Positions 17,871 to 27,155 of a DNA stretch of 48,313 nucleotides are shown here, in pieces; within the stretch, counting starts at the first letter, position 1; every line of letters begins with the position of its first letter. Below the pieces are notes generated by a model. It did not search any database, was not told the DNA's origin, and saw nothing but the letters and a program-made list of their open reading frames with translations. A program made the translations under genes and the position numbers. Source of the stretch: Deltaproteobacteria bacterium (GTDB taxonomy: Bacteria; Myxococcota; XYA12-FULL-58-9; JABJBS01); the NCBI GenBank assembly GCA_018668695.1, contig JABJBS010000233.1, forward strand, positions 1-48,313, written 5' to 3'.

Positions 17871-18692
17871 CTAGAATTCACCGGCGAGGCCAATGGAATT
17901 TGGGCCAAGGAGAATTTGGGTGGATATGGCCTCTGAATCTTTCGGACTTGGGGCTTTGGTTCGGATCTCTGGGTACAAAATATAAGAAAAGCCGACCACT
18001 AAGGCCATGAGCCCGGCAGTTCCGGTAATCAGCGCATATTGTCCGGTTCTCGCTTCATCTTGTTTCGTTAGCTGAGTCACAAAATAGGCAGCTGCCCCAA
18101 TCCCGGCCGCTCCTGTTCCGAGGGCAACCCATGCTCCCTGTGAAATATGTGCTTCGGTCTCTACGGTCATCGGAGGCAAATCAGCCATCTTAACCGCTGC
18201 GGCCTTTGTGGTTTTGGCTGTGATGGGCTCGGGAGCTGGCTTTTCTTCCACAGGTTGGGGCGCCGGTTCTTGAGTGAGTGGCTTCACCTCGGCTGTTTCG
18301 GCTGGCGACTCTTGGACATTGGGCTGAGTCTGCGCAATGACCGGGGTTTCTACTGGTGGTTCAGGCTCAGTTGGTGCGGGTTTGGGTGTGCACAGTTTTT
18401 TGAGGCCTTGGGGCGCTGCAAAGGCAATCTTTCCCTCAACTCGAATGCGGACCCACACCCGGTGGTATCGTACGATCTCAAAGGTGTCGCCCTGACTCAG
18501 TGCGGTGATTTTTATATTTCTTCTTTGGGCTTTATTGCGAATATTGAGGTTGCCCTGGAGTGTACAAACACTGCCGGGCTTTAATTGCGAGCTGGTCTTA
18601 GAGGCGGCTTCAGCAGATTGGCAGCCAAGGGTTGCCAGCAAGCAGATCCAGGTGAAGTGTATCCAAACCCAACTGCTATTTTTTTCAACCAT
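17871..18692 (-). CDS. Envelope protein with SH3-like domain, Pro-rich linker and two membrane helices
   Basis: A 273-residue protein of unknown function. The N-terminus (residues 1-30) is a signal peptide with a weak lipobox (LLATLGC) or a conventional cleavage site. A bacterial SH3-like domain lies at about 39-100 (SVCTLQGNLNIRN, then VRIRVEGKIAFAAPQGLKKL), a fold that often binds cell-wall peptides. A Pro/Glu/Thr-rich linker spans about 102-175. Two hydrophobic helices lie at about 187-208 and 219-241 (ALITGTAGLMALVVGFSYIL), followed by a short polar tail. The combination of an exported SH3 domain, extended linker and C-terminal hairpin suggests a periplasmic wall sensor tethered to a membrane. 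No partner is evident; a putative operator palindrome lies between it and the divergent aldehyde dehydrogenase. Confidence 0.82.
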   Translation of the reverse strand: MVEKNSSWVWIHFTWICLLATLGCQSAEAASKTSSQLKPGSVCTLQGNLNIRNKAQRRNIKITALSQGDTFEIVRYHRVWVRIRVEGKIAFAAPQGLKKLCTPKPAPTEPEPPVETPVIAQTQPNVQESPAETAEVKPLTQEPAPQPVEEKPAPEPITAKTTKAAAVKMADLPPMTVETEAHISQGAWVALGTGAAGIGAAAYFVTQLTKQDEARTGQYALITGTAGLMALVVGFSYILYPEIRTKAPSPKDSEAISTQILLGPNSIGLAGEF

Positions 18693-18715
18693 GATTGCTC
18701 TCTTTAATCTTAACG

Positions 18716-18740
18716 CGTGAGGATGACTTGGTGCCTCACG
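18716..18740. promoter_or_regulatory. Inverted repeat between divergent genes, possible operator
   Basis: CGTGAGG (18716-18722) and CCTCACG (18734-18740) are perfect 7-base arms separated by 11 bases. The site lies between the SH3-protein gene and the aldehyde dehydrogenase gene. It could be a regulator site for either promoter, or a leader hairpin; there is no T-run. Confidence 0.35.
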
Positions 18741-18798
18741 ATACTCGCATCTAAGTCCCTAGCAGTGTTACAAATACCATTAGAAACGAGGAGATGCC

Positions 18799-20226
18799 AT
18801 GTTTCGTGAAGAGTATGGTTTGGCCGTTCCTGGCTTTACTGAGCACAAGCCCGAGTGGCACGAGGTTAAAGAGCCATATTCTGGCAACGTGATGGGCAAG
18901 GTTGAGCTCCTAAGTGAGGAGGGCCTCAACGCAGCCTTGGATATTGCGGGCGCAGCTTCTGCGCGGCATGCCCTTGCTCCTTATGAGCGCGCGCGTATTC
19001 TCAAGGCCGTTTCTCAAGCCATTGCAGAGCGAGCTGAGCACTTTGCCCTCTTGATAGCACGAGAAGGCGGTAAGCCTTTGCAGGATGCTCGGGTTGAAGT
19101 TGAGCGTGCTTCGCAGACCTTACTCTTGTGTGCGCAAGAGGCCACGCGAAACTCTGGCCGAGAGATACCTATGGGTTCGACACCTCGGTCGCATGGACGC
19201 TTGGCCATGACCACTCGAGAACCGATTGGCGTGGTGTTGGCTTTCAGTGCCTTCAACCACCCTTTGAACCTTCTCGCTCATCAGGTTGGACCGGCCGTTG
19301 CGGCAGGTTGCCCTGTGTTGATTAAGCCGGCTCCCGCCACGCCCACATGCTGCATGGCCCTTGTTGAATTGTTCCGAGAGGCCGGGTTGCCGGATGAACT
19401 TTTAATTCCAATTCCCTGTACCAATGAACAGGCCGCTCAGTTGGCCAGTGATTCTAGAATGGCGCTCTTTAGCTTTATTGGAAGTTCGAAGGTGGGCTGG
19501 AAATTGCGCAGTACACTTGCACCAGGTGTTAGGTGTGTACTCGAGCACGGTGGCGCGGCTCCAGTGATCGTTCACGAAGATGCCGATTTATCGAAAGTAG
19601 TCCCCGCCCTCTTAAGAGGCGGTTATTACCACGCCGGACAAGTCTGTGTGAGCGTGCAGAGGGTATTTGCTCATCACCAGATTAAGCGTGAACTTGTAGA
19701 ACGCCTTAATGAGGGCGCCGCCCAACTTATTGTTGGAGATCCAACGGATGAGAAAACCCAGGTGGGACCTCTTATTCGTGCGCAGGAAATTGAGCGAATC
19801 AATGCATGGGCCGGCGAGGCGGATAAGCAAGGCGGCGAGATTACATGCGGTGGACGAGGCTTGGCCAATCAATGCTATTCACCCACGGTGATTGTAGATG
19901 CACCAGGCAGCACGAAAGTAATGAACGAAGAGATTTTCGGACCTGTTATTTGTGTTAACGGTTATCGAAAAATTGAAGAACCGATTCAATGGTCCAACCG
20001 CTTACCATGGGCTTTTCAGGCTGGCGTATTCACCAATAGTCTCAATATAGGACTGGCGGTGAGTAAGGAGTTGGCCGCGGCCGCCGTGATGATCAACGAC
20101 CACAGTGCCTTTCGAATTGATTCGATGCCGTTTGGTGGTCACGGAGAGTCCGGTCTTACGCTGGGCGGTGTTGCAGATGCAGTTAAAGAGATGTCCCGCG
20201 AAAAGATGATCGTCTTTAAATCTTGA
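18799..20226 (+). CDS. Aldehyde dehydrogenase (lactaldehyde/semialdehyde type), co-operonic with malic enzyme
   Basis: A 475-residue NAD(P)+-dependent dehydrogenase of standard length. The general-base Glu is in LEHGG, the catalytic Cys283 in HAGQVCVSVQRV, and the nucleotide-fold segments include SFIGSSKVGWKL; EEIFGPVICV and MPFGGHGESG near the C-terminus are typical. It resembles the lactaldehyde, sulfoacetaldehyde and phosphonoacetaldehyde dehydrogenase branch more than succinate-semialdehyde enzymes, but the substrate is not certain. A GAGGAG site precedes the ATG by 5 bases. The stop is 8 bases from the maeB start, so they form an operon. With malic enzyme and the glyoxylate genes next door it probably feeds C2-C3 carbon metabolism. 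Confidence 0.9.
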   Translation: MFREEYGLAVPGFTEHKPEWHEVKEPYSGNVMGKVELLSEEGLNAALDIAGAASARHALAPYERARILKAVSQAIAERAEHFALLIAREGGKPLQDARVEVERASQTLLLCAQEATRNSGREIPMGSTPRSHGRLAMTTREPIGVVLAFSAFNHPLNLLAHQVGPAVAAGCPVLIKPAPATPTCCMALVELFREAGLPDELLIPIPCTNEQAAQLASDSRMALFSFIGSSKVGWKLRSTLAPGVRCVLEHGGAAPVIVHEDADLSKVVPALLRGGYYHAGQVCVSVQRVFAHHQIKRELVERLNEGAAQLIVGDPTDEKTQVGPLIRAQEIERINAWAGEADKQGGEITCGGRGLANQCYSPTVIVDAPGSTKVMNEEIFGPVICVNGYRKIEEPIQWSNRLPWAFQAGVFTNSLNIGLAVSKELAAAAVMINDHSAFRIDSMPFGGHGESGLTLGGVADAVKEMSREKMIVFKS

Positions 20227-20234
20227 GGTGAACA

Positions 20235-22508
20235 ATGGCAAAGGATCGCAATAAGGACCGCAGTAAGATGGCCCTCGACTACCACTCGAGAGCGCCTGCG
20301 GGTAAAATCGAAGTGGTTCCGACCAAGCCATGTTCTTCTCAACGAGATTTGTCGTTGGCGTATACTCCAGGTGTTGCGGTCCCTTGTTTGGAAATTCATA
20401 AAAACCCAAAAAAGGCTGCCGACTACACCGCGCGGGGAAACCTTGTTGCGGTTGTGACCAACGGAACAGCTGTCCTTGGCCTTGGTGATATTGGGCCCTT
20501 GGCAAGCAAGCCTGTGATGGAAGGCAAGGCGGTTTTATTTAAGCGGTTTGCAGGAATCGATGTTTTCGACATTGAAGTGGATGAGAAAGACCCTGAAGCG
20601 TTTGTGAAGATTGTTAAGGCGCTTGAGCCAACTTTTGGTGGGATCAACTTAGAGGATATTAAAGCCCCTGAGTGTTTCTATATTGAGAAAAAGTTACGCG
20701 AGTTGATGAACATCCCGGTCTTTCATGATGACCAGCATGGCACCGCAATCATTGCGTCTGCCGCGCTTCTCAACGCAACGAAAATCGCCAATAAAGAGTT
20801 GAGTGATTGTAAGATAGCCTTTTCAGGGGCAGGTGCAGCCGCGATTGCTGTGAGCCGCCTGCTTTGCCTTTTTGGTGCGCAGCGAAGCAAGATCATTCAT
20901 TGCGATAAAGACGGGGTGATTTACACCGGGCGTGACGGGCTTGATGAAGTCCTCACTGAGATCGCAACTGATACAAAATGCCGAAGCCTTGCAGAGGTCA
21001 TGGAGGGCGCCGACGTTTTTATTGGTTTGAGTGTTGGAGGGCTTGTAAGCCAAGACATGGTCCGGTCCATGGCCAAGGATCCCATCGTATTTGCTCTTGC
21101 TAACCCAGATCCTGAAATAGGTTATCCGGAAGCAAAGGCTGCAAGAGACGATGTGATTTTGGCAACGGGGCGCAGCGATTACCCCAACCAAGTAAACAAT
21201 GTTTTGGGTTTCCCTTACATCTTTCGAGGTGCTCTGGATTGCGGTGCGACCACAGTCACAAAAGAAATGGAAATGGCGGCTGCCCGGGCAATCGGTGAAC
21301 TCGCCCGAGAAGATGTGCCGGATTCTGTTCGCGAGGCCTACGGCGGTGAAGAGATAAAGTTTGGTAGAGATTACCTCATTCCAAAACCCGTCGACCACCG
21401 GGTCTTACTTTGGGTTGCTCCAGCGGTTGCGGAAGCTGCTGAGAAATCAGGGGTAGCTTCGCGGCCTATCTCCAGCATGAACGATTATCGCCAGCATCTG
21501 GCTTCATTTTTGGGGCGTCGCCGGGAGGTGATGAGCCAAATCAGTACGAAGGCGCGTTTAAACCCGAAGCGGCTTGTTTTTCCAGAAGGCCATAAAGTGC
21601 GAATTTTGCGAGCTTGCCAAGAACTCGTACAAACAGGGATTTGTCACCCTGTTGTTTTGGGCGAGGAGTCGTTGATTCGGGCCAAGGCGGAGGCCGTGGG
21701 TATCAGTTTAGACGGGATCGCTCTCGTTGATCCCACCAAGAGCCCTGAGCACGAAAAGTACACCGATATCTATTATAAATTACGGCAACGAAAAGGAATT
21801 CATCTTAAGCAAGCTGCCCTCGATATGTATGACCCTGTCCATTTTGGGATGATGATGCTTCGAGGCGGTGATGTCGACGGGTTGGTAAGTGGCGTGTCGA
21901 TGAATTACGCGGATACGATTCGGCCAGCGTTGCAAATCATTGGTTTGCGTGAAGACGTCAAAAGCGTAGCCGGCATGTATGTGGTGCTGCAAAAAGAGCG
22001 AACCCTATTTTTTGCCGACACCACCATCAATATTGAGCCAAGTGCTGAGCAAATGGCTGAGATAGCCCGGCTTACGGCGCAAGAGGTTAAGCGCTTTGAC
22101 CTGGAACCTCGAGTGGCCATGATCTCATTTTCAAACTTTGGCTCAAGCCCTCATCCTTTCGCAACAAAGGTGAGCCACGCTACGGAAATCCTGCATGCGA
22201 TCGATCCTACTATGATTGTCGATGGGGAAATGCAGGTTGAGTATGCCCTAGATCCCGGAATTGCCAGCAGCGAGTTTCCGTTTTCAAATATTCAGGGTGA
22301 TGCCAACGTTCTCATCTTCCCATCTCTGGAATCGGCAAACGTTGCCTATAAATTGATGGAGCGAATCGGCGGAGCAGAGTGTGTGGGGCCCATTGTTCTG
22401 GGAATGAATAAACCGGTCAATGTGTTGCCGAGAGGATCTACCGCTGAGGCCATTTACAATATGGCAGCGTATACGTGCGTTGAGGCTGAGGACTTTAACG
22501 ATTCTTAA
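20235..22508 (+). CDS. maeB: NADP-dependent malic enzyme with phosphotransacetylase-like C-terminal domain
   Basis: MaeB decarboxylates malate to pyruvate with NADP+, supplying NADPH and pyruvate. The 757-residue chain has a malic enzyme half (about 1-430): [35 protein letters not shown] and the Rossmann motif [14 protein letters not shown]. The C-terminal half (about 435-757) is a phosphotransacetylase-like domain (PLVFPEGHK-type start [12 protein letters not shown], then [14 protein letters not shown]), usually allosteric and responsive to acetyl-CoA in this family rather than active. AGGTGA precedes the ATG. Its stop overlaps the convergent regulator's stop in the bases TTAA (22505-22508). 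It would turn malate made by the neighbouring glyoxylate shunt into pyruvate. Confidence 0.95.
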   Translation: MAKDRNKDRSKMALDYHSRAPAGKIEVVPTKPCSSQRDLSLAYTPGVAVPCLEIHKNPKKAADYTARGNLVAVVTNGTAVLGLGDIGPLASKPVMEGKAVLFKRFAGIDVFDIEVDEKDPEAFVKIVKALEPTFGGINLEDIKAPECFYIEKKLRELMNIPVFHDDQHGTAIIASAALLNATKIANKELSDCKIAFSGAGAAAIAVSRLLCLFGAQRSKIIHCDKDGVIYTGRDGLDEVLTEIATDTKCRSLAEVMEGADVFIGLSVGGLVSQDMVRSMAKDPIVFALANPDPEIGYPEAKAARDDVILATGRSDYPNQVNNVLGFPYIFRGALDCGATTVTKEMEMAAARAIGELAREDVPDSVREAYGGEEIKFGRDYLIPKPVDHRVLLWVAPAVAEAAEKSGVASRPISSMNDYRQHLASFLGRRREVMSQISTKARLNPKRLVFPEGHKVRILRACQELVQTGICHPVVLGEESLIRAKAEAVGISLDGIALVDPTKSPEHEKYTDIYYKLRQRKGIHLKQAALDMYDPVHFGMMMLRGGDVDGLVSGVSMNYADTIRPALQIIGLREDVKSVAGMYVVLQKERTLFFADTTINIEPSAEQMAEIARLTAQEVKRFDLEPRVAMISFSNFGSSPHPFATKVSHATEILHAIDPTMIVDGEMQVEYALDPGIASSEFPFSNIQGDANVLIFPSLESANVAYKLMERIGGAECVGPIVLGMNKPVNVLPRGSTAEAIYNMAAYTCVEAEDFNDS

Positions 22509-23953
22509 TCGGGCAGCCGCTTGTTTTCGCCAACAGGTGCAAAGAATGATGCACCTCGAACATTCTCGTTGATTTGCAGTGGGTGCTGAAGAGGTGGGAA
22601 AGCTCTTTGTTCACAATCCATGCGCTCGCAAAGCCTACAGGTGATTCCAACCTTCAGGCTGGCTTCATCGCTCTTCAAGTCCACTCCGTCCGAATAAACA
22701 AGGTCTTCAGCGAAACGCACATCGCAGCCCATTCCAATGGCCTGGACGTGATGCTCGCTTTTATAGCCGCTCACACTCTTTTCAAGTGTTCTGGCAATGC
22801 AGAAAAAATTTCTACCGTCGGGCATGGTCGAAAGCTGAATCCGTATCATACCAGGCGTGGTAAATGCTTTGTGAACGTTCCAGCGCGGGCATGCAGCATT
22901 GTAGCGTGCAAACCGTAAGCCGGAAGCTGTGAATCGTTTTGAGATGTTGCCGGCAATATCAATCCGAACCAAGTGAAAGGGAATACCTTCAGCACCTTTT
23001 TTCCGTAAGCTCGTAAGGCGGTGACAAACCTGCTCGAAGCTTGTTCGAAAGCGGTGACCGAGGAGTTCGATGTCATAACGTTCTGCGCGAGCAGCCTCTA
23101 GAAACTCCTGATAGGGCATCAGCACAGCGCCAGCGAAATAGTTTGCTAAGGCCACTCTGCAAAGTGCGCGAGAGTCATTGTTGGTTAAAATCTCATTTTG
23201 ACTCAAACGGGTTAAGGTCTCCTCTTGAGTCATAAGGCCGATTTGGTGCGCAAGCTGGAAGTTACGACTTCCGCGTCGCAGGACCTCGGATAGATAGAGA
23301 ATACGTTTACTGGTATCAAAGCGGCGAATGGCGCCCTTCATTGAGCCGATCTTCTTAATTTTGACCCGAACACCGTGATAGTCGTCGAGATAGCGCGATA
23401 AACACGTAAAGAGGTCCTCATGCTCGATGCTCGCTTCACGGCGAATCTTCTCTGCGCCGGCCTCTAAGTCAGGGAAATAATTACTATTTCTTTGAACGAA
23501 ATCACTGACTTCTTCGGTGGGTAAGTGGGTTGCGTCCATCGTGGGGCCGCTTCGCCCATCCGATAGATGGGTGGCGAGGCTTTGCACAGATTCACGCGAT
23601 TCTCGGTAGGAACGGTACATTCCGAGGACCGCACGGCCCACGGAAGGGTTGTGGCTGGCGAGTTCACGTACGTCGTTGCCGCTTAATTCATAGGGATCAA
23701 AGATCGGATCTCCGAATACTTCCATCAGTTCGGCCAGGAGTTCGCCCTCTTCGTCGCTGGCAAACGTCTGTAAATCGACCTGAAATAGCTGTGCAAGTTT
23801 GATGAGAACGGGGGCAGAAAGAGGCCTGCGATTGTTCTCAATCAAGTTCAAGTAACTGGTGGAAATGCCCAGATTTTCAGCTAATTTTGCCTGTGTGAGT
23901 CCCTGTCGCCTGCGTAAACTACGCACTTTTGAGCCGAGCCGTGATTCTGCCAT
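22505..23953 (-). CDS. XRE-family regulator of short-chain acyl-CoA metabolism (RamB/PrpR-like)
   Basis: This 482-residue regulator has the layout of RamB of Corynebacterium and PrpR of mycobacteria, which bind DNA through an XRE helix-turn-helix and sense short-chain acyl-CoA to control glyoxylate and propionate genes. The HTH covers about 5-60 ([20 protein letters not shown]). The middle holds an IrrE/ImmA-like domain with a degenerate zinc motif (LAHQIGLM instead of HExGH), so peptidase activity is not expected. The C-terminal ScfR-type domain (PF09856 in this family) ends with GMGCDVRFA and [17 protein letters not shown]; these cysteines match the iron-sulfur cluster ligands described for PrpR. 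The ATG at 23953 is chosen: AGGA lies upstream and residues before it are not conserved; a longer frame begins at 24007. It is divergent from malate synthase. Confidence 0.9.
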   Translation of the reverse strand: MAESRLGSKVRSLRRRQGLTQAKLAENLGISTSYLNLIENNRRPLSAPVLIKLAQLFQVDLQTFASDEEGELLAELMEVFGDPIFDPYELSGNDVRELASHNPSVGRAVLGMYRSYRESRESVQSLATHLSDGRSGPTMDATHLPTEEVSDFVQRNSNYFPDLEAGAEKIRREASIEHEDLFTCLSRYLDDYHGVRVKIKKIGSMKGAIRRFDTSKRILYLSEVLRRGSRNFQLAHQIGLMTQEETLTRLSQNEILTNNDSRALCRVALANYFAGAVLMPYQEFLEAARAERYDIELLGHRFRTSFEQVCHRLTSLRKKGAEGIPFHLVRIDIAGNISKRFTASGLRFARYNAACPRWNVHKAFTTPGMIRIQLSTMPDGRNFFCIARTLEKSVSGYKSEHHVQAIGMGCDVRFAEDLVYSDGVDLKSDEASLKVGITCRLCERMDCEQRAFPPLQHPLQINENVRGASFFAPVGENKRLPD

Positions 23954-23973
23954 TTTGTGTCCTAAGTGAGCCG

Positions 23974-24020
23974 CTTGTAAACTTTTTACAAGTTTACACT
24001 GTAACATTTACAAAATGCAA
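23974..24020 (-). promoter_or_regulatory. Promoter and operator region of the RamB-like gene
   Basis: On the minus strand, TTGCAT (24020-24015) and TAAACT (23996-23991) are 18 bases apart. CTTGTAAA-CTT-TTTACAAG (23974-23992) is a perfect inverted repeat just downstream of the -10. GTAAACTT (23977-23984) and AAGTTTAC (23990-23997) form an overlapping inverted repeat. TTTACAA also occurs at 24008-24014 in the spacer. The layout suits autorepression. Confidence 0.6.
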
Positions 24021-24051
24021 CACCTGTAACTAGCTGAATCAAAGAAACTTA

Positions 24052-24084
24052 TTGACCAGAATGGAATAGTCAGTAAATTTACAA
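24052..24084 (+). promoter_or_regulatory. Promoter and operator of malate synthase
   Basis: TTGACC (24052-24057) and TAAATT (24074-24079) are separated by 16 bases. GTAAATTTAC (24073-24082) is a palindrome that covers the -10, and TTTACAA (24078-24084) repeats the heptamer found in the regulator's own promoter. A regulator bound there would block RNA polymerase. Confidence 0.55.
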
Positions 24085-24114
24085 TGCATAGCGTCAATCA
24101 CCTGGAGGTCACGC

Positions 24115-25743
24115 ATGGGTTACACAACTGAAACACTTCCAACTCCAAACGGCGTTGAATTAACTGGCACCATTGAAGAAGGCTATCAGCATATCTTAAG
24201 TATGGATGCTCTTGAATTCATCGCATCACTGGCACGGACTTACACAAGCCGCGTCGAGGAGTTACTTGATCAACGTCGACTGCGTCAGGCACGTTTCGAT
24301 GCCGGTGAACGACCTGGTTTTCTCGAAGAGACCAAGACGATTCGCGAACGCGATTGGAAAGTTGCAAAACTTCCTGAAGATCTCTTGGACCGACGGGTTG
24401 AGATTACTGGCCCAGTTGACCGCAAAATGATTATCAACGCTCTGAACTCTGGCGCGAGCTGCTTTATGGCAGACTGCGAGGATTCATCGGCGCCAACATG
24501 GGCGAACATGGTCGAAGGTCAAATCAACCTTCATGATGCGGTTCGGCGTACCATTGATTTTCACGACCCGAAAAAGAACAAGAGCTACAAGCTCAACGAC
24601 ACCATCGCCACTTTGATTGTTCGCCCTCGCGGCTGGCACTTGTGGGAAAAGCACCTCAAGGTTGACGGCCATGCTGTACCTGCAGGACTTTTCGATTTTG
24701 GTCTCTATTTCTTCCATAACGCCAAAGCGCTTTTAGAGCGTGGTACTGGCCCTTACTTCTACCTGCCAAAGATGGAGAGTCACTTAGAGGCGCGTCTCTG
24801 GAATGACGTCTTCTTGTACAGCCAGAAGTTCGTAGGAATCCCTAAGGGCACCATCAAGGCGACTTGCCTGATTGAAACTCTTCCAGCGGCTTTTGAGATG
24901 GACGAAATTCTTTATGAACTTCGTTGCCACTCAGCAGGCCTTAACTGTGGACGCTGGGACTATATCTTCAGCTACATCAAGACCATCCGTAACTCAGACA
25001 GCTGCGTGGTTCCTGACCGCGGCCAAGTTGGTATGACTCAGCACTTTATGCGTAGTTACGCACAGCTTGCGATTCAAACCTGTCATAAGCGCGGTGTTCA
25101 TTCCATGGGCGGCATGGCCGCTCAGATCCCAATCAAGAATGATCCAGAAGCCAACGAGAAAGCCTTAAACAAGGTTAAGAATGACAAGCTACGTGAAGTA
25201 ACGGATGGCCACGATGGTACATGGGTTGCACACCCGGCGCTTGTTCCTTTGGCAAAGGAAATTTTTGATGCGCACATGAAGACTGCGAATCAAATTGAGA
25301 AGACGTTAGACGATTTGAAGGTTGAAGAATCAGATCTGCTCCAGCATCCAGAAGGTACGCTGACAGAGACTGGCCTACGCGAAAATATCAGCGTGGGTGT
25401 TCAATACATCGAATCATGGCTTCGCGGCGTAGGCTGCGTTCCGCTCTACAACTTGATGGAAGATGCGGCGACCGCTGAAATCTCCCGCGCTCAGCTCTGG
25501 CAGTGGATTCGCCATGGCGCGGCCTTGGAAGATGGACGAACCGTCACACCGGAACTTTTTCGGGCGACGTTAAGTGAAGAAATGAAGAAGGTAAGCGAAG
25601 AAGTCGGCCAAGAGCGATTTACCAGCGGTAAATACAGTCAGGCACGTGCTTTATTCGAAGGCCTTTCGACCGCTTCCCATTTTGAAGAATTTTTAACTCT
25701 GCCAGCTTATGAGCAGCTTATTACGACGCAAGCGTCGAACTAG
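24115..25743 (+). CDS. aceB: Malate synthase A
   Basis: Malate synthase condenses glyoxylate with acetyl-CoA to malate, the second step of the glyoxylate shunt. The 542-residue length and sequence fit the A-type enzyme. The catalytic region includes MADCEDSSAPTWANM, IVRPRGWHLWEKH, the substrate site LIETLPAAFEMDEILYELR and LNCGRWDYIFSYIK, and the C-terminal base is in YNLMEDAATAEISRAQLWQW. The ATG has GGAGGT 7 bases upstream. It is divergent from the RamB-like regulator and is followed after 37 bases by aceA, so the two form the glyoxylate operon. Confidence 0.97.
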   Translation: MGYTTETLPTPNGVELTGTIEEGYQHILSMDALEFIASLARTYTSRVEELLDQRRLRQARFDAGERPGFLEETKTIRERDWKVAKLPEDLLDRRVEITGPVDRKMIINALNSGASCFMADCEDSSAPTWANMVEGQINLHDAVRRTIDFHDPKKNKSYKLNDTIATLIVRPRGWHLWEKHLKVDGHAVPAGLFDFGLYFFHNAKALLERGTGPYFYLPKMESHLEARLWNDVFLYSQKFVGIPKGTIKATCLIETLPAAFEMDEILYELRCHSAGLNCGRWDYIFSYIKTIRNSDSCVVPDRGQVGMTQHFMRSYAQLAIQTCHKRGVHSMGGMAAQIPIKNDPEANEKALNKVKNDKLREVTDGHDGTWVAHPALVPLAKEIFDAHMKTANQIEKTLDDLKVEESDLLQHPEGTLTETGLRENISVGVQYIESWLRGVGCVPLYNLMEDAATAEISRAQLWQWIRHGAALEDGRTVTPELFRATLSEEMKKVSEEVGQERFTSGKYSQARALFEGLSTASHFEEFLTLPAYEQLITTQASN

Positions 25744-25780
25744 ACCCAAATAACTAGTACCCCCTTAAGGAGTCCCTGAG

Positions 25781-27061
25781 ATGTTGATGCCTAAAGATCA
25801 AACAGAACTGACCACTGAAGAGCAAAAGTTTCAAGAAGAGCGTTGGGCGGGAATCACCCGTGACTACACTCCTGAAGACGTGGCTCGTCTTCGTGGAACC
25901 GTAGATATCAAGTACACACTTGCTGACCTTGGTGCTCGCCGTTTGTGGGACCTTCTCCACACTGAAGATTATGTACACTCACTCGGTGCCATGACTGGTA
26001 ACCAGGCAATGCAACAAGTTCGCGCTGGTCTTAAAGCAATTTATTGCAGTGGTTGGCAGTGTGCTGCGGATGCCAACATTTCCGGTCAAATGTACCCGGA
26101 TCAAAGCTTGTACCCAGCAAACTCAGTTCCTCAGCTCGTCAAGCGAATCAACCAGGCGCTTCAGCGTGCTGACCAGATTGAAAACGCTGAAGGCGAAATG
26201 AGCAAGCACTGGTTCGCGCCTATCGTGGCTGATGCTGAAGCTGGCTTTGGTGGCCCGCTGAACGCTTTTGAACTCATGAAGGGTATGATCGACGGCGGCG
26301 CAGCAGGCGTACACTTCGAAGATCAGCTTTCCAGTGAGAAGAAGTGTGGACACTTAGGCGGTAAGGTACTCGTACCGACTCAGCAGTTCATCAAGACTTT
26401 GACTGCAGCGCGTCTTGCAGCCGATGTTTGCAACGTACCAACTCTTTTGATGGCACGTACCGATGCAGACAGCGCACGTCTTATCACCAGCGACATCGAC
26501 CCACGCGATCATGAATTCATGACCGGTGAGCGAACTGCTGAAGGTTTCTACCGTATCAAGGGTGGACTGGATCAGGCGATTGCCCGCGGTCTTGCATACG
26601 CTCCGTACTGCGACCTCATCTGGTGCGAAACTTCAACGCCTTGCCTTGAAGAAGCGAAGAAATTTGCTGAAGGCATTCACGCGAAGTTCCCGGGCAAGAT
26701 GTTGTCTTACAACTGCTCTCCATCGTTTAACTGGAAGTCTAACCTTGACGATGCAACCATCGCTAAGTTTCAGCGTGAACTCGGCGCCATGGGATACAAG
26801 TATCAGTTTGTTACACTTGCAGGTTTCCACAGCCTCAACATGAGCATGTTTGAACTTTCTACTGGCTACCGTGACAACGGCATGGCTGCTTACTCTGCGC
26901 TTCAGCAAAAAGAATTTGCAAGCGAAGAAATCGGTTACACTGCAACCCGTCACCAGCGTGAAGTTGGTACAGGTTACTTTGACGCAGTAAGCACTGTAAT
27001 CAGCGGTGGTACTTCTTCAACACTTGCTCTTGAAGAGTCTACTGAGTCTGCACAGTTCTAA
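25781..27061 (+). CDS. aceA: Isocitrate lyase
   Basis: Isocitrate lyase splits isocitrate to succinate and glyoxylate so that carbon by-passes the decarboxylating steps of the TCA cycle. The active-site loop is [10 protein letters not shown], with the catalytic Cys in KKCGH. Metal- and substrate-binding segments include [27 protein letters not shown]-type [22 protein letters not shown] and [10 protein letters not shown]. The 426-residue length matches the bacterial type. AAGGAG (25767-25772) is 8 bases before the ATG. A strong terminator follows. Confidence 0.97.
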   Translation: MLMPKDQTELTTEEQKFQEERWAGITRDYTPEDVARLRGTVDIKYTLADLGARRLWDLLHTEDYVHSLGAMTGNQAMQQVRAGLKAIYCSGWQCAADANISGQMYPDQSLYPANSVPQLVKRINQALQRADQIENAEGEMSKHWFAPIVADAEAGFGGPLNAFELMKGMIDGGAAGVHFEDQLSSEKKCGHLGGKVLVPTQQFIKTLTAARLAADVCNVPTLLMARTDADSARLITSDIDPRDHEFMTGERTAEGFYRIKGGLDQAIARGLAYAPYCDLIWCETSTPCLEEAKKFAEGIHAKFPGKMLSYNCSPSFNWKSNLDDATIAKFQRELGAMGYKYQFVTLAGFHSLNMSMFELSTGYRDNGMAAYSALQQKEFASEEIGYTATRHQREVGTGYFDAVSTVISGGTSSTLALEESTESAQF

Positions 27062-27116
27062 AGAAGGGGAGGGGGCTCCCTAACTTTCAGTGCGCAAGCT
27101 TGTAAAAAATTAGAAT

Positions 27117-27155
27117 CGCGGTCTCACCTTTATCAGTGAGGCCGCGTTTTTTTTT
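27117..27155 (+). terminator. Rho-independent terminator of the aceB-aceA operon
   Basis: CGCGGTCTCAC pairs with GTGAGGCCGCG (one G-T pair) around an 8-base loop and is followed by nine T. The convergent MotA-like gene ends within its T-run, so it may partly serve both directions. Confidence 0.9.
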
